Shown here: positions 56,297 through 64,000 of the stretch, piece by piece | How positions within the stretch are numbered: the first letter of the stretch is position 1 | Layout of the letters: every line of letters begins with the position of its first letter | NCBI GenBank assembly: GCA_963816555.1 | Contig: CAWFLD010000004.1 | Location: forward strand, 434,001-498,000 | Direction of reading: 5' to 3' | Origin: Lutibaculum sp963816555 | GTDB lineage: Bacteria; Pseudomonadota; Alphaproteobacteria; Rhizobiales; Tepidamorphaceae | DNA length: 64,000 bases | Notes under the pieces: generated by a model | The model's input: only the letters and a program-made list of their open reading frames with translations | Told to the model about the DNA's origin: nothing | The model's database searches: none | Translations under genes and position numbers: made by a program

Positions 56297-57445
56297 ATGC
56301 GCATCCTCCACTGCTTCCGCGCCCCGGTCGGCGGCCTGTTCCGCCACGTCCAGGACCTGGCGCGGGCGCAGCAGGCGCTCGGCCACGAGGTCGGCGCGAT
56401 CGCCGACGCGGCGTCCGGCGGCGCGGCCGCGCGTGAGAAGCTCGAGGCGCTGGCCGCCGACCTCTCCCTCGGCGTGCACCGCGTGGCGATGCCGCGGCAG
56501 GCGGGGCTCGGCGACCTGACGGCCTTCCGCGCCGTCTCGCGTCACATCGCCGAGATCGGCCCCGACGTCGTGCACGGCCACGGCGCGAAGGGCGGCGCCT
56601 ATGCCCGCCTCGCCCCCGCCGGCTCCGCCATCCGCGTCTACACCCCGCACGGCGGCAGCCTGCACTACACGCGGCGCTCGCCCGTCGGCTTCTTCTACCT
56701 GAACGTCGAGGAGTTCCTCGCCCGGCGGACGGACCGCTTCCTCTTCGAGAGCGCCTACGGGCTGCGGGTCTTCGAGGCGCGCATCGCCTCGACCGGCGGC
56801 CGCGGCCGGGTCGTGCACAACGGCCTGCCGGAGAGCGATTTCGGCACGCACGAGCCGGCGGCCGACGCGGCCGACTTCCTGTTCGTCGGCGAATTGCGCG
56901 ACCTCAAGGGCGTGGAGGAGCTCCTGCGGGCGCTCAGGCTGCTGCACGAGCGCGGGCGGCCGGTGCGCGCGGTGATCGCCGGCGACGGCCCCGACGCGGC
57001 CAGCTTCAGGTCGCTCGCCGGCACGCTCGGGCTCGCAGACTTCGTGACCTTCCCCGGCGCGCGGCCGGCGCGCGAGCTCTTCCCGCTCGGCCGCTGCCTC
57101 GTCGTGCCGTCGCGGGCGGAATCGCTGCCCTACATCGTGCTCGAGGCGGGCGCCGCGTGCCTGCCGATGGTGTCGACGAATGTCGGCGGCATCCCCGAGA
57201 TCTTCGGCGAGATGGCCGACCGGCTCGTCCCGCCGCGCGACCCCGCGGCGCTGGCCGAGGCGATGGCGGCCCATCTCGACGCACCGGAGGAGGCCCGGCG
57301 CCTCGCGTCCGCGCTGCAGGCGCGCATCCGCCGCGACTTCTCGCTGGCGAAGATGGTGGACGACGTGGTGGCGGCCTACGCGGAGGCGCGGCAATCGCGC
57401 GCCGGCGGGGCCGCGATTAAGCCTTCCGAGACCATTCGCTGCTAG
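56297..57445 (+). CDS. GT4 family glycosyltransferase
   Basis: 382 residues. GT-B fold retaining transferase: N-terminal HCFRAPVGGLFRHVQDLARA, VHGHGAKGGAYARLA, and C-terminal donor-site motifs FLFVGELRDLKGVEELL, VIAGDGPDAA and VPSRAESLPYIVLEAGA (E-x7-E). Adds a sugar to the lipid-linked EPS repeat in the cytoplasm. Starts 11 bases after the export gene, same operon. Confidence 0.92.
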   Translation: MRILHCFRAPVGGLFRHVQDLARAQQALGHEVGAIADAASGGAAAREKLEALAADLSLGVHRVAMPRQAGLGDLTAFRAVSRHIAEIGPDVVHGHGAKGGAYARLAPAGSAIRVYTPHGGSLHYTRRSPVGFFYLNVEEFLARRTDRFLFESAYGLRVFEARIASTGGRGRVVHNGLPESDFGTHEPAADAADFLFVGELRDLKGVEELLRALRLLHERGRPVRAVIAGDGPDAASFRSLAGTLGLADFVTFPGARPARELFPLGRCLVVPSRAESLPYIVLEAGAACLPMVSTNVGGIPEIFGEMADRLVPPRDPAALAEAMAAHLDAPEEARRLASALQARIRRDFSLAKMVDDVVAAYAEARQSRAGGAAIKPSETIRC

Positions 57446-57497
57446 ACCCGAGCTGCAAAAGCCCACACAGAACGGGCGCTGAAGGAGCCGCCGCGAC

Positions 57498-59031
57498 ATG
57501 CAGCAAGGTCAGACCACGGTCGAGGATCTCAAGCGCCCGCAGCGAGCCGCCGACCAGCCGCGCGACAGCCGGCGACGTGCTGGGCGCGCTCGCCGAGGAG
57601 ATCGCCCGGCAGCCGGTGACGAGCGCGATCTCTCCGGTCGTCTTCGCCGGCCTCGTGCGCACGCTCGAGCTCGTGCTCCTCGTCTGCGCCGGCGCGCTGA
57701 TGCAGGCCCTGGTCGTCGTGCCGCGCGACGGCTTCGACGCGATCTACGTCCCGCTGATGGTCTTCGGCTCGATCGTCGCCGTGATCGGCTTCCAGTCGGC
57801 CGGCTGCTACACGCCGGGGGCGCTGCGCCACGTCGTGCGCAACGGCGGGCGGCTCATCGTCGTCTGGACGGCGGCGTTCGGGGTGGTCGCGCTGACGATC
57901 TTCATGCTGAAGCTCGGCGTGCTCTTCTCGCGCGCCTGGCTGATCGGCTGGTACCTGTGCGGCCTCGGCGGCCTGATCGCCTTCCGCGTCGCCGTCTCGC
58001 AGCTCGCCCGCCACTGGACGAGGAACGGCCGCCTGGTGCGGCGCGCCGTCATCGTCGGCGGCGGCACGACGGCGGAAAGCCTGATCAACGACCTCACCAG
58101 GTCGCCCGAGACCGACATCCAGATCTGCGGCATCTTCGACGACCGCTCCGACGACCGCTCGCCCGCGAGCGTGCGCGGCTATCCCAAGCTCGGCACCGTG
58201 CGGCAGCTCGTCGAGTTCGCCCGGCGCACCCGCGTCGACCTGCTGATCGTCACCCTGCCGATCACCGCCGAGCGCCGCGTGCTGCAGATGCTGCGCGAGC
58301 TCTGGGTGCTGCCGGTCGACATCCGCCTGAGCGCCCACACCAACAATCTGCGGCTCAGCCCGCGCGCCTATTCCTATATCGGCAACGTGCCGTTCTTCGA
58401 CGTCGCCGACCGGCCGGTGGCCGACTGGAACCGGGTCAAGAAGGCGCTGTTCGACTACGGGATCGGCAGCATCGTCCTGCTTCTCGCCCTGCCGGTGATG
58501 GCGCTGGTGGCGATCGCCATCAAGCTCGACAGCCGCGGCCCCGTGCTCTTCCGGCAGAAGCGCTACGGCTTCAACAACGAGCTGATCGGCGTCTTCAAGT
58601 TCCGCTCGATGTATGTCGACCAGTGCGACGCCGCGGCCAGCAGGCTCGTCAGCCGCGACGACCCGCGCGTCACCCGGGTCGGCCGCTTCATCCGCAAGAC
58701 GAGCCTCGACGAGCTGCCGCAGCTCTTCAACGTCATGCGCGGCGAGCTCTCGCTCGTCGGCCCGCGGCCGCACGCGCTGCAGGCCAAGGCCGAGAACCGC
58801 CTCTACGACGACGTGGTCGACGGCTATTTCGCCCGCCACCGCGTGAAGCCCGGCATCACCGGCTGGGCGCAGATCAACGGCTGGCGCGGCGAGACCGACA
58901 CGCAGGAGAAGATCGAGCAGCGCGTGAAGCACGATCTCTACTACATCGAGAACTGGTCGCTGGCGCTCGACCTCTACATCCTCGCCATGACGCCGTTCTC
59001 GCTCCTGATGAAGCGCGAGGGAGCCTATTGA
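57498..59031 (+). CDS. Undecaprenyl-phosphate sugar-1-phosphate transferase (one frameshift)
   Basis: About 511 residues after repair. Hydrophobic N-terminus with four or so helices, a CoA-binding-like Rossmann part (RAVIVGGGTTAESLINDL) and the C-terminal transferase domain: KRYGFNNELIGVFKFRSMY, RVGRFIRKTSLDELPQLFNV, MRGELSLVGPRPHA and KPGITGWAQINGWRGETDT. It starts EPS synthesis by placing the first sugar on the lipid carrier. The first about 23 residues are in another frame; the break at 57,566-57,571 closes with one GC. If not an error, GTG 57577 gives a slightly shorter protein. Confidence 0.9.
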
Positions 59032-60293
59032 CGGTCGCAGCCGCCCCCGCAGCGCACGTCTCGCTGCCCCGGCTCGGTCGCGTCGTCCGCCGCGTCGCGA
59101 TCACCGCGACCGTGCTCGCCGGCGGCATCGTCTATGTCGAGCCGTCGCCGCACGAGTTCGTCGCGCTCGTGGCGATCCTCGCCTGCTTCGGCACCGGCCT
59201 CAGGATCCATCCGCGGCTGTGGCCGATGACGTTCCTGCTCGCCTCCTACATCGCCTTCGGCATCCCGGCCGCGCTGCAGACCGACCCGATGAAGGACGGC
59301 ATATTGTGGATGTCGGTGTCGGGCTTCCTCGCCGGCACGGCGGTGCTCTACGCGTCGTTCATCGCCGAGAACCCCGTCTCGCATTTCCGCCTGCTCGGCT
59401 GGGCCTACGTCGCCGCCACCGCCGTGCCGGCGACGGCCGGCATCCTCGGCTATTTCGGCATCGTCGGCAGCGACCTCTTCCTGCTCTACGGGCGGGCGCG
59501 CGGCACGTTCCAGGATCCCAACGTCCTCGGCCCCTTCCTGATCCTGCCGTTCCTGTTCCTCGCCGACGGGGTGCTGCGCGGCACGTTCCGCGGGGCGATC
59601 CTGCGGGGCGCGATCATGCTGCCGATCGCGCTCGCCATCTTCCTCAGCTTCTCGCGCGGCGCGTGGGGCCACCTCGTCGCCTCGCTCGCGCTCCTGACCT
59701 TCTTCACCTTCGTCCTGTCGAGCTCGATCCTGTCGCGCATGCGCGTGATGATCATGGTGGTGATCGGCGTGATGGTGCTCGCCACCTGCATCGGCGGCGC
59801 GCTGTCGATCCCCAAGGTGCAGAAGCTGTTCGCCGAGCGCGCCCACCTGACGCAGCAATACGACACCGGCCACGAGGGACGCTTCGGCCGCTGGAAGAGC
59901 GGCTTCGCCCTGGCGCTCGAGAAGCCGCTCGGCATCGGCCCGCTGATGTTCGGCAAGCGCTTCCCCGAGGACCCGCACGACGTCTACCTGAACTCGCTGA
60001 TGTCGTTCGGCTGGGGCGGGGCGCTGTCCTACGTCGTGCTCGTGCTCTCGACGATCGCCATGGGGTTCCGCGCGGTGCTCGTGCCGACGCCGTGGCAGCG
60101 CTACACGATCGTCGCCTACTCCAGCTACGTGCCGCTGACGATGCTCAGCGTCATCATCGACACCGACCACTGGCGCCACTACTTCCTGGTGCTCGGCTGT
60201 CTGTGGGGGCTGATCGCCGCGACCGAATCCTACCGCGGCACGCTCCTCGCCCGGTCAGTTGCAGGTCGGAATGTTCCGCCGCATGTTGCATAG
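59028..60293 (+). CDS. O-antigen ligase/polymerase family protein
   Basis: 421 residues with about eleven hydrophobic helices. The large periplasmic loop has GRARGTFQDPNVLGPFLILP and later FLSFSRGAWGHLVASLAL, landmarks of Wzy/WaaL proteins. Likely joins or polymerises EPS repeats. TTG at 59028-59030 overlaps the previous stop (TTGA), so translation is coupled. The last 39 bases overlap an opposite-strand small gene. Confidence 0.88.
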   Translation: MTVAAAPAAHVSLPRLGRVVRRVAITATVLAGGIVYVEPSPHEFVALVAILACFGTGLRIHPRLWPMTFLLASYIAFGIPAALQTDPMKDGILWMSVSGFLAGTAVLYASFIAENPVSHFRLLGWAYVAATAVPATAGILGYFGIVGSDLFLLYGRARGTFQDPNVLGPFLILPFLFLADGVLRGTFRGAILRGAIMLPIALAIFLSFSRGAWGHLVASLALLTFFTFVLSSSILSRMRVMIMVVIGVMVLATCIGGALSIPKVQKLFAERAHLTQQYDTGHEGRFGRWKSGFALALEKPLGIGPLMFGKRFPEDPHDVYLNSLMSFGWGGALSYVVLVLSTIAMGFRAVLVPTPWQRYTIVAYSSYVPLTMLSVIIDTDHWRHYFLVLGCLWGLIAATESYRGTLLARSVAGRNVPPHVA

Positions 60294-60509
60294 CCCGTTC
60301 GACCGGACATACGCCCCGACATAGTCGATCGGCGTCGGCACGTTGACGGCCCACGATCCCGCCGCCGCCTTGCCGGCAGAGGTCATGTCCTGGATCGTCG
60401 CCATCGCCTCGAACTGCTCCGTGAACTGCGCAAACAGCCGCCCGTCGAACGCGACGCTGTCGGTCGCGTAGCAGGCAATGAGCGGAATGAGGAGGCGCAG
60501 AAGCTTCAT
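60255..60509 (-). CDS. Small exported hypothetical protein
   Basis: 84 residues from ATG 60507-60509: signal peptide MKLLRLLIPLIACYATDSVA, then a short mature part with three or more polar helices and a C-terminal pair of cysteines (GLCNMRRNIPTCN). The 3' end is antisense to the ligase gene. No family recognised. AT content and codon use are less GC-biased than neighbours, so it may be recently acquired or spurious. Confidence 0.5.
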   Translation of the reverse strand: MKLLRLLIPLIACYATDSVAFDGRLFAQFTEQFEAMATIQDMTSAGKAAAGSWAVNVPTPIDYVGAYVRSNGLCNMRRNIPTCN

Positions 60510-60745
60510 AGACCGGAGCATGCCATCGAGACCTTTGCTCCATCTAAAGGCGATTTGCTCAATTTGTCGCGGCTTTTATGGCAATGCCGCGAAACGGCGC
60601 GCCCGCCCGGCGGGCGCCGGCACCCGCGAATCGCCGGGGCGGCCCATGCCTTTCGCGCCGTGCCGGCAGGCGCGCATGGCGGTCCCGCCGGCGGCATGCC
60701 GCCGGGCGTCGCGACGCTCGAATTTGAGGGGAAACTGGAAACGAA

Positions 60746-60823
60746 TGGTCGGAGTGGCAGGATTTGAACCTGCGACCCCTGGTCCCCCAGACCAGTGCGC
60801 TAACCGGGCTGCGCCACACTCCG
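60746..60823 (-). tRNA. tRNA-Pro(GGG)
   Basis: 78 bases including encoded CCA. CGGAGTG acceptor pairs with CACTCCG; D-arm GCGC...GCGC; anticodon stem CTGGT/ACCAG with loop CTGGGGG, giving anticodon GGG; T-arm GCAGG-TTCAAAT-CCTGC; discriminator A then CCA. All stems close. Confidence 0.97.
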
Positions 60824-61106
60824 GTGCCATTCGGAACGGCCGTTCAATATCGGTTTCGGATGGCTGCCGCAAGGGCTTGGCGGCAAATCCGCAGGAAGCG
60901 GTGCGCCGCCCCGCGAAAACCTTGAAATTCGTGCCCGACGCAGGGCAACGCCGCGTCATCGACGTCGCGCGGACCGGCACGAGACGTATTCCGGCGTGCC
61001 CGGCTTAGACTTTCCGAAACACACTTCGCTTCATCTTCTTCGAAGACCGCGCCGGCCGTGATTCCCGACGGGCCGGCGCCCGAATCTCGCATGAGCGGAA
61101 ACTGTG

Positions 61107-63104
61107 ATGAATCTTCGCGTGCCTCTGGTGGACCGGCTCCACCTTTCCCTGTCGGCCAAGGTGTCGATCGTCGTCGTCGCCTGCCTCGCGCTGCTCGGCC
61201 TGACGGTCCAGGCCACCACCTACTACACGATGCGCGCCGAGGCGGCCGACCGGGCCACGCAGCGCCAGGAAGACAACATGCGCGTCGCCTGGCACGTGCT
61301 GCGCGGCATCGGCGACACGTTCCGCATCGACGGAGACACCCTCTATGCCGGCGACACCGCGCTGAACGGCCTCTACGAGCCCGTCGACGCGGTCAAGGAG
61401 ATGGTCGGCGGCACGGCCACGATCTTCATGCGCGACACCCGCGTCTCGACGAACGTGAAGAAGCCCGACGGCTCGCGTGCGGTCGGCACGAAGCTCGCGA
61501 AGGGGCCGGTCTACGACGCCCTGTTCGGGCGCGGCGAGCCCTATCGCGGGCAGGCCGACATTCTCGGCACGATGTTCTTCACCGCCTACGACCCGATCAA
61601 GAACGCCAGCGGCGAGACGATCGGCGTGCTCTATGTCGGGATCCCGCAGCAGGACTTCTTCGGCGCCATCGACTGGCTGGCCTGGAAGATCGCCGCCATC
61701 AGCTCGGTCGTCCTCTTGCTGATCGCGCTCGTCTCGCTGTGGACGGCGCGGCGGGTCTTCGCGCCCCTGCAGGGCCTCTCCAGGGCGATCGACAAGCTCG
61801 GCGCCGGCGAGACCGAGGTCGCGATCCCCGGCGAGGCCCGGCGCGACGACATCGGCCGCATGGCCCGCTCGGTCGCCCGCCTCAAGGACGGCATGATCGA
61901 GAAGGTGCGCGCCGAGGGCGAGGCGGACCGGCAGCGGGCGACCGCCGAGACGGAGCGCCGCCACACGGAGATCGCCCAGCGCGAGGCGGCCGAGGAGCAG
62001 TCGATCGTCGTCGGCGAGATCGGCGCGGGCCTGTCGAAGCTCTCCGGCGGTGACCTGACCTACCGAATCTCGCGCGACTTCCCCGGCAAGTATCTCGAGC
62101 TGCGCGACGACTTCAACGCGGCGATGGAGCAGCTGAGCGAGGTCATGACGACGATCGCCGCCGCCACCAGCACGATCCACTCCGGCTCGGGCGAGATCAG
62201 CCAGGCCTCCGACGACCTGTCGCGGCGCACCGAGCAGCAGGCGGCGAGCCTGGAGCAGACGGCGGCCGCGCTCGACGAGATCACCGCGACGGTGAAGAAG
62301 ACGGCGGACGGGGCGAACCACGCCCGCGACGTCGTCGGCAAGGCCAAGTCCGACGCCGAGGAATCGGGCGAGGTCGTGAAGACCGCGGTCGGCGCGATGA
62401 CGGAGATCGAGGAATCCTCCAAGCAGATCTCGCAGATCATCGGCGTGATCGACGAGATCGCCTTCCAGACGAACCTGCTGGCGCTGAACGCCGGCGTCGA
62501 GGCGGCGCGGGCGGGCGACGCCGGCAAGGGCTTCGCCGTCGTGGCGCAGGAGGTGCGGGCGCTGGCCCAGCGCTCGGCCGACGCCGCCAAGGAGATCAAG
62601 ACGCTGATCCAGACCTCGTCGGGCCAGGTGGCGCAGGGCGTCGACCTGGTGGCGCGGACGGGCGACGCGCTCAACCGGATCGCCGGGCAGGTGGCGGAGC
62701 TCGACGGCATCGTGCGCGACATCTCGGGCTCGGCGCAGGAGCAGGCCACGGGCCTGAGCCAGGTCAACACCGCCGTCAACCAGATGGACCAGGTGACGCA
62801 GCAGAACGCGGCGATGGTCGAGGAGACCACGGCCGCCGCTCACCACCTGTCGGCGGAAGCCCGGTCGCTGTCGAGCATGATGGCGAGGTTCGAGCTCGGC
62901 CGCCCCACGGCGCCGGCCGCCAGGCCCGCGCCCTCCCCCGCGGCAACCCCGGCTCCCAGGGCAACGGCGGCCGCGAAGGCAACCCCGGCCCGGAAGGCCG
63001 CGCCGGCCGCCGCGCGGTCGCGCACGCCGCTGCCAGCCGTTTCCGGCAACACCGCCCTGAAGGCGGCGGCGACGGTCGAGGAGGACGGCTGGGAGGAGTT
63101 CTGA
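61107..63104 (+). CDS. Methyl-accepting chemotaxis protein with Cache domain
   Basis: 665 residues from ATG 61107. TM1 (about 17-37), a periplasmic single-Cache domain ending near residue 185 (FFTAYDPIKNASGETIGVLYVG), TM2, HAMP, and a signalling domain with the conserved hairpin EIAFQTNLLALNAGVEAARA. The C-terminal 60 residues are an Ala/Pro linker ending in GWEEF, a W-x-x-F pentapeptide for CheR or CheB docking. The ligand is not predictable. Confidence 0.92.
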   Translation: MNLRVPLVDRLHLSLSAKVSIVVVACLALLGLTVQATTYYTMRAEAADRATQRQEDNMRVAWHVLRGIGDTFRIDGDTLYAGDTALNGLYEPVDAVKEMVGGTATIFMRDTRVSTNVKKPDGSRAVGTKLAKGPVYDALFGRGEPYRGQADILGTMFFTAYDPIKNASGETIGVLYVGIPQQDFFGAIDWLAWKIAAISSVVLLLIALVSLWTARRVFAPLQGLSRAIDKLGAGETEVAIPGEARRDDIGRMARSVARLKDGMIEKVRAEGEADRQRATAETERRHTEIAQREAAEEQSIVVGEIGAGLSKLSGGDLTYRISRDFPGKYLELRDDFNAAMEQLSEVMTTIAAATSTIHSGSGEISQASDDLSRRTEQQAASLEQTAAALDEITATVKKTADGANHARDVVGKAKSDAEESGEVVKTAVGAMTEIEESSKQISQIIGVIDEIAFQTNLLALNAGVEAARAGDAGKGFAVVAQEVRALAQRSADAAKEIKTLIQTSSGQVAQGVDLVARTGDALNRIAGQVAELDGIVRDISGSAQEQATGLSQVNTAVNQMDQVTQQNAAMVEETTAAAHHLSAEARSLSSMMARFELGRPTAPAARPAPSPAATPAPRATAAAKATPARKAAPAAARSRTPLPAVSGNTALKAAATVEEDGWEEF

Positions 63105-63133
63105 GGGACGCACAGGGCCCGGAAGCGTCACCG

Positions 63134-63153
63134 GGGGCGGCTTCGGCCGCCCC
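63134..63153. terminator. Hairpin between the chemoreceptor and merR-type genes
   Basis: GGGGCGGC (63134-63141), TTCG tetraloop and GCCGCCCC (63146-63153) form a perfect 8-bp stem followed by TTCTC on the plus strand, between convergent stops at 63104 and 63157. Likely terminator of the chemoreceptor transcript. Confidence 0.7.
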
Positions 63154-63156
63154 TTC

Positions 63157-63831
63157 TCACGTCCGCGCCTTCTCCCGCAGGTCGCGCAGGATGCGCCGGC
63201 AGTCCTGCAGCTCGGTCAGGAGCTTGCGCAGCGTCCGCTCGGCTGCCGGATCGAGGCTCGCGCGCGCCACCTCGGCCGCGTCGTGCCCGCCGGACGTGTC
63301 GGTGTCGTCGGCCGGCCCGGCCGTCGCCTCCGCCGGGGTGTCGTCGTCGCCCGCGTCGTCCGGCCAGGCGAGGCCCGGCACGTCCGGCTCCTGCTCATCC
63401 TCTTCGGGCTCGGGAGCGGGCTCCGGCCCGGCGGGGATCGAGGTCTGCGCCGCCTGCTCGCGCACGCGCTTGGGCGCGTATTCCGACAGCGGATCGGGCG
63501 ACGCCGCCTTCAGCGTCGGCAGGGCCTGGCGCACCTCCTGGACGGCGTCGGGATCCTCGCCACGGCCGATCGCCGCGACGTGCCGGATGCCCCGCTCCTT
63601 CAGGATGCGCTGGGCGCCTTTGATCGTGTAGCCCTCGCCGTAGAGGATGTGGCGGATGCCGCGCAGGAGGTCGACGTCCTCGGGCCGGTAGTAGCGGCGC
63701 CCGCCGCCGCGCTTCATCGGCCGGATCTGCGAGAACCGCGTCTCCCAGAAGCGCAGCACGTGCTGCGGCAGGTCGAGCTCCTCCGCGACCTCGCTGATGG
63801 TACGGAACGCCTCGGGAGCCTTCTCGGTCAT
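63157..63831 (-). CDS. MerR family transcriptional regulator
   Basis: 224 residues. Winged HTH at the N-terminus: FRTISEVAEELDLPQHVLRFWETRF, YYRPEDVDLL and IRHILYGEGYTIKGAQRIL. The middle is acidic and Pro/Glu/Asp-rich, then a helical C-terminus (TLRKLLTELQDCRRILRDLRE). This merR gene follows ihfA in many alphaproteobacteria. ATG overlaps the ihfA stop by ATGA, so the two are coupled. Ligand unknown. Confidence 0.92.
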   Translation of the reverse strand: MTEKAPEAFRTISEVAEELDLPQHVLRFWETRFSQIRPMKRGGGRRYYRPEDVDLLRGIRHILYGEGYTIKGAQRILKERGIRHVAAIGRGEDPDAVQEVRQALPTLKAASPDPLSEYAPKRVREQAAQTSIPAGPEPAPEPEEDEQEPDVPGLAWPDDAGDDDTPAEATAGPADDTDTSGGHDAAEVARASLDPAAERTLRKLLTELQDCRRILRDLREKART

Positions 63832-64000
63832 CGCACGGCCGCGTCACCGTCCCGGCCGTTGGCGAGGCACTCGTTGATGCGCTGCTTGAGGACCGCGCTC
63901 GGCTTGAACACCAGGACGCGGCGCGGCTCGATCGGCACCTCCTCGCCCGTCTTCGGGTTGCGGCCGATCCGCTCGCCCTTCTCGCGCACCACGAAGGAGC
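63828..64000 (-). CDS. ihfA: Integration host factor subunit alpha, 5' end outside window
   Basis: The 56 visible C-terminal residues include FVVREKGERIGRNPKTGEE and VLVFKPSAVLKQRINE, the beta-arm (with its RNPKTGE) and last helix of IHF alpha. IHF bends DNA with its beta partner. The start and N-terminus lie beyond base 64000. Confidence 0.93.
   Translation of the reverse strand, partial: SFVVREKGERIGRNPKTGEEVPIEPRRVLVFKPSAVLKQRINECLANGRDGDAAVR

Noticed and set aside
60824..61106. Leader RNA or extra gene between tRNA-Pro and the chemoreceptor
   Set aside because: No stable structured element, promoter consensus or coding frame with a ribosome site could be supported in this 283-base gap.

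Overview
The window is high-GC DNA from an alphaproteobacterium, most likely of the order Hyphomicrobiales. The support is gene content and order: merR next to ihfA, rplM-rpsI, a DUF2842 protein beside ctaA (heme A synthase), class I PhaC, and Ku/LigD. The genus cannot be named from sequence alone. No rRNA operon, prophage, integrase or CRISPR array is seen. One tRNA gene, Pro(GGG), is present.

Layout. 0-12.5 kb: a lipoprotein fragment, a small membrane protein, a permuted NlpC/P60-like lipoprotein, then a leftward cluster of exported proteins: caspase-family peptidase, trypsin-like zymogen, rhodanese-type CxxxxCW protein and a large TPR-CHAT protein. A TPR/alpha-beta hydrolase (DUF900 type) is divergently transcribed from a shared control region. 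12.6-16.5 kb: a coupled penicillin-acylase-type Ntn hydrolase and a GH3-type acyl-amide synthetase. 16.5-29.4 kb: LLM oxidoreductase, DUF4440, CYTH phosphatase, PH-domain and PRC-barrel proteins, Ku-LigD end joining, PBP1C-type murein synthase, an SDR/AraC pair, a glutamate synthase-like protein and a YdeI-like protein. 29.4-33.5 kb: an accessory insertion bounded by a 48-bp imperfect direct repeat of the recJ 3' end. Its original cargo is one gene, a SEC-C protein with a PD-(D/E)XK-like core, whose 3' end was later split by a transposon carrying a PIN/RHH toxin-antitoxin pair. 33.5-39.3 kb: a leftward operon of lipoprotein, aminotransferase, hom, glpX and recJ. 39.5-51 kb: PHA synthase, EamA transporter, GlsB, diguanylate cyclase, argC, rpsI/rplM, thioesterase, a coupled enoyl-CoA hydratase/CoA-binding/O-acetylhomoserine sulfhydrylase operon, ctaA and DUF2842. 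51-60.3 kb: an exopolysaccharide locus (deacetylase, FemAB-like GNAT, chain-length regulator, export lipoprotein, glycosyltransferase, priming transferase, ligase/polymerase). 60.2-64 kb: a small exported protein, tRNA-Pro, a chemoreceptor with a CheR-docking tail, a MerR regulator and the end of ihfA.

Two themes deserve attention. First, the caspase/trypsin/CHAT group looks like an envelope-located protease module, and the trypsin-like member carries an Arg activation site that a caspase-family enzyme could cleave. Second, the recJ-linked insertion reads as a one-gene, putatively defensive element later inactivated or altered by a toxin-antitoxin-bearing transposon; the ancestral gene end can be read on the far side of the transposon. 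Separately, nine apparent frameshifts in conserved genes are all repaired by restoring one GC dinucleotide in a GCGC context. This strongly suggests a systematic sequence error rather than nine pseudogenes, so those genes are annotated as single CDSs.
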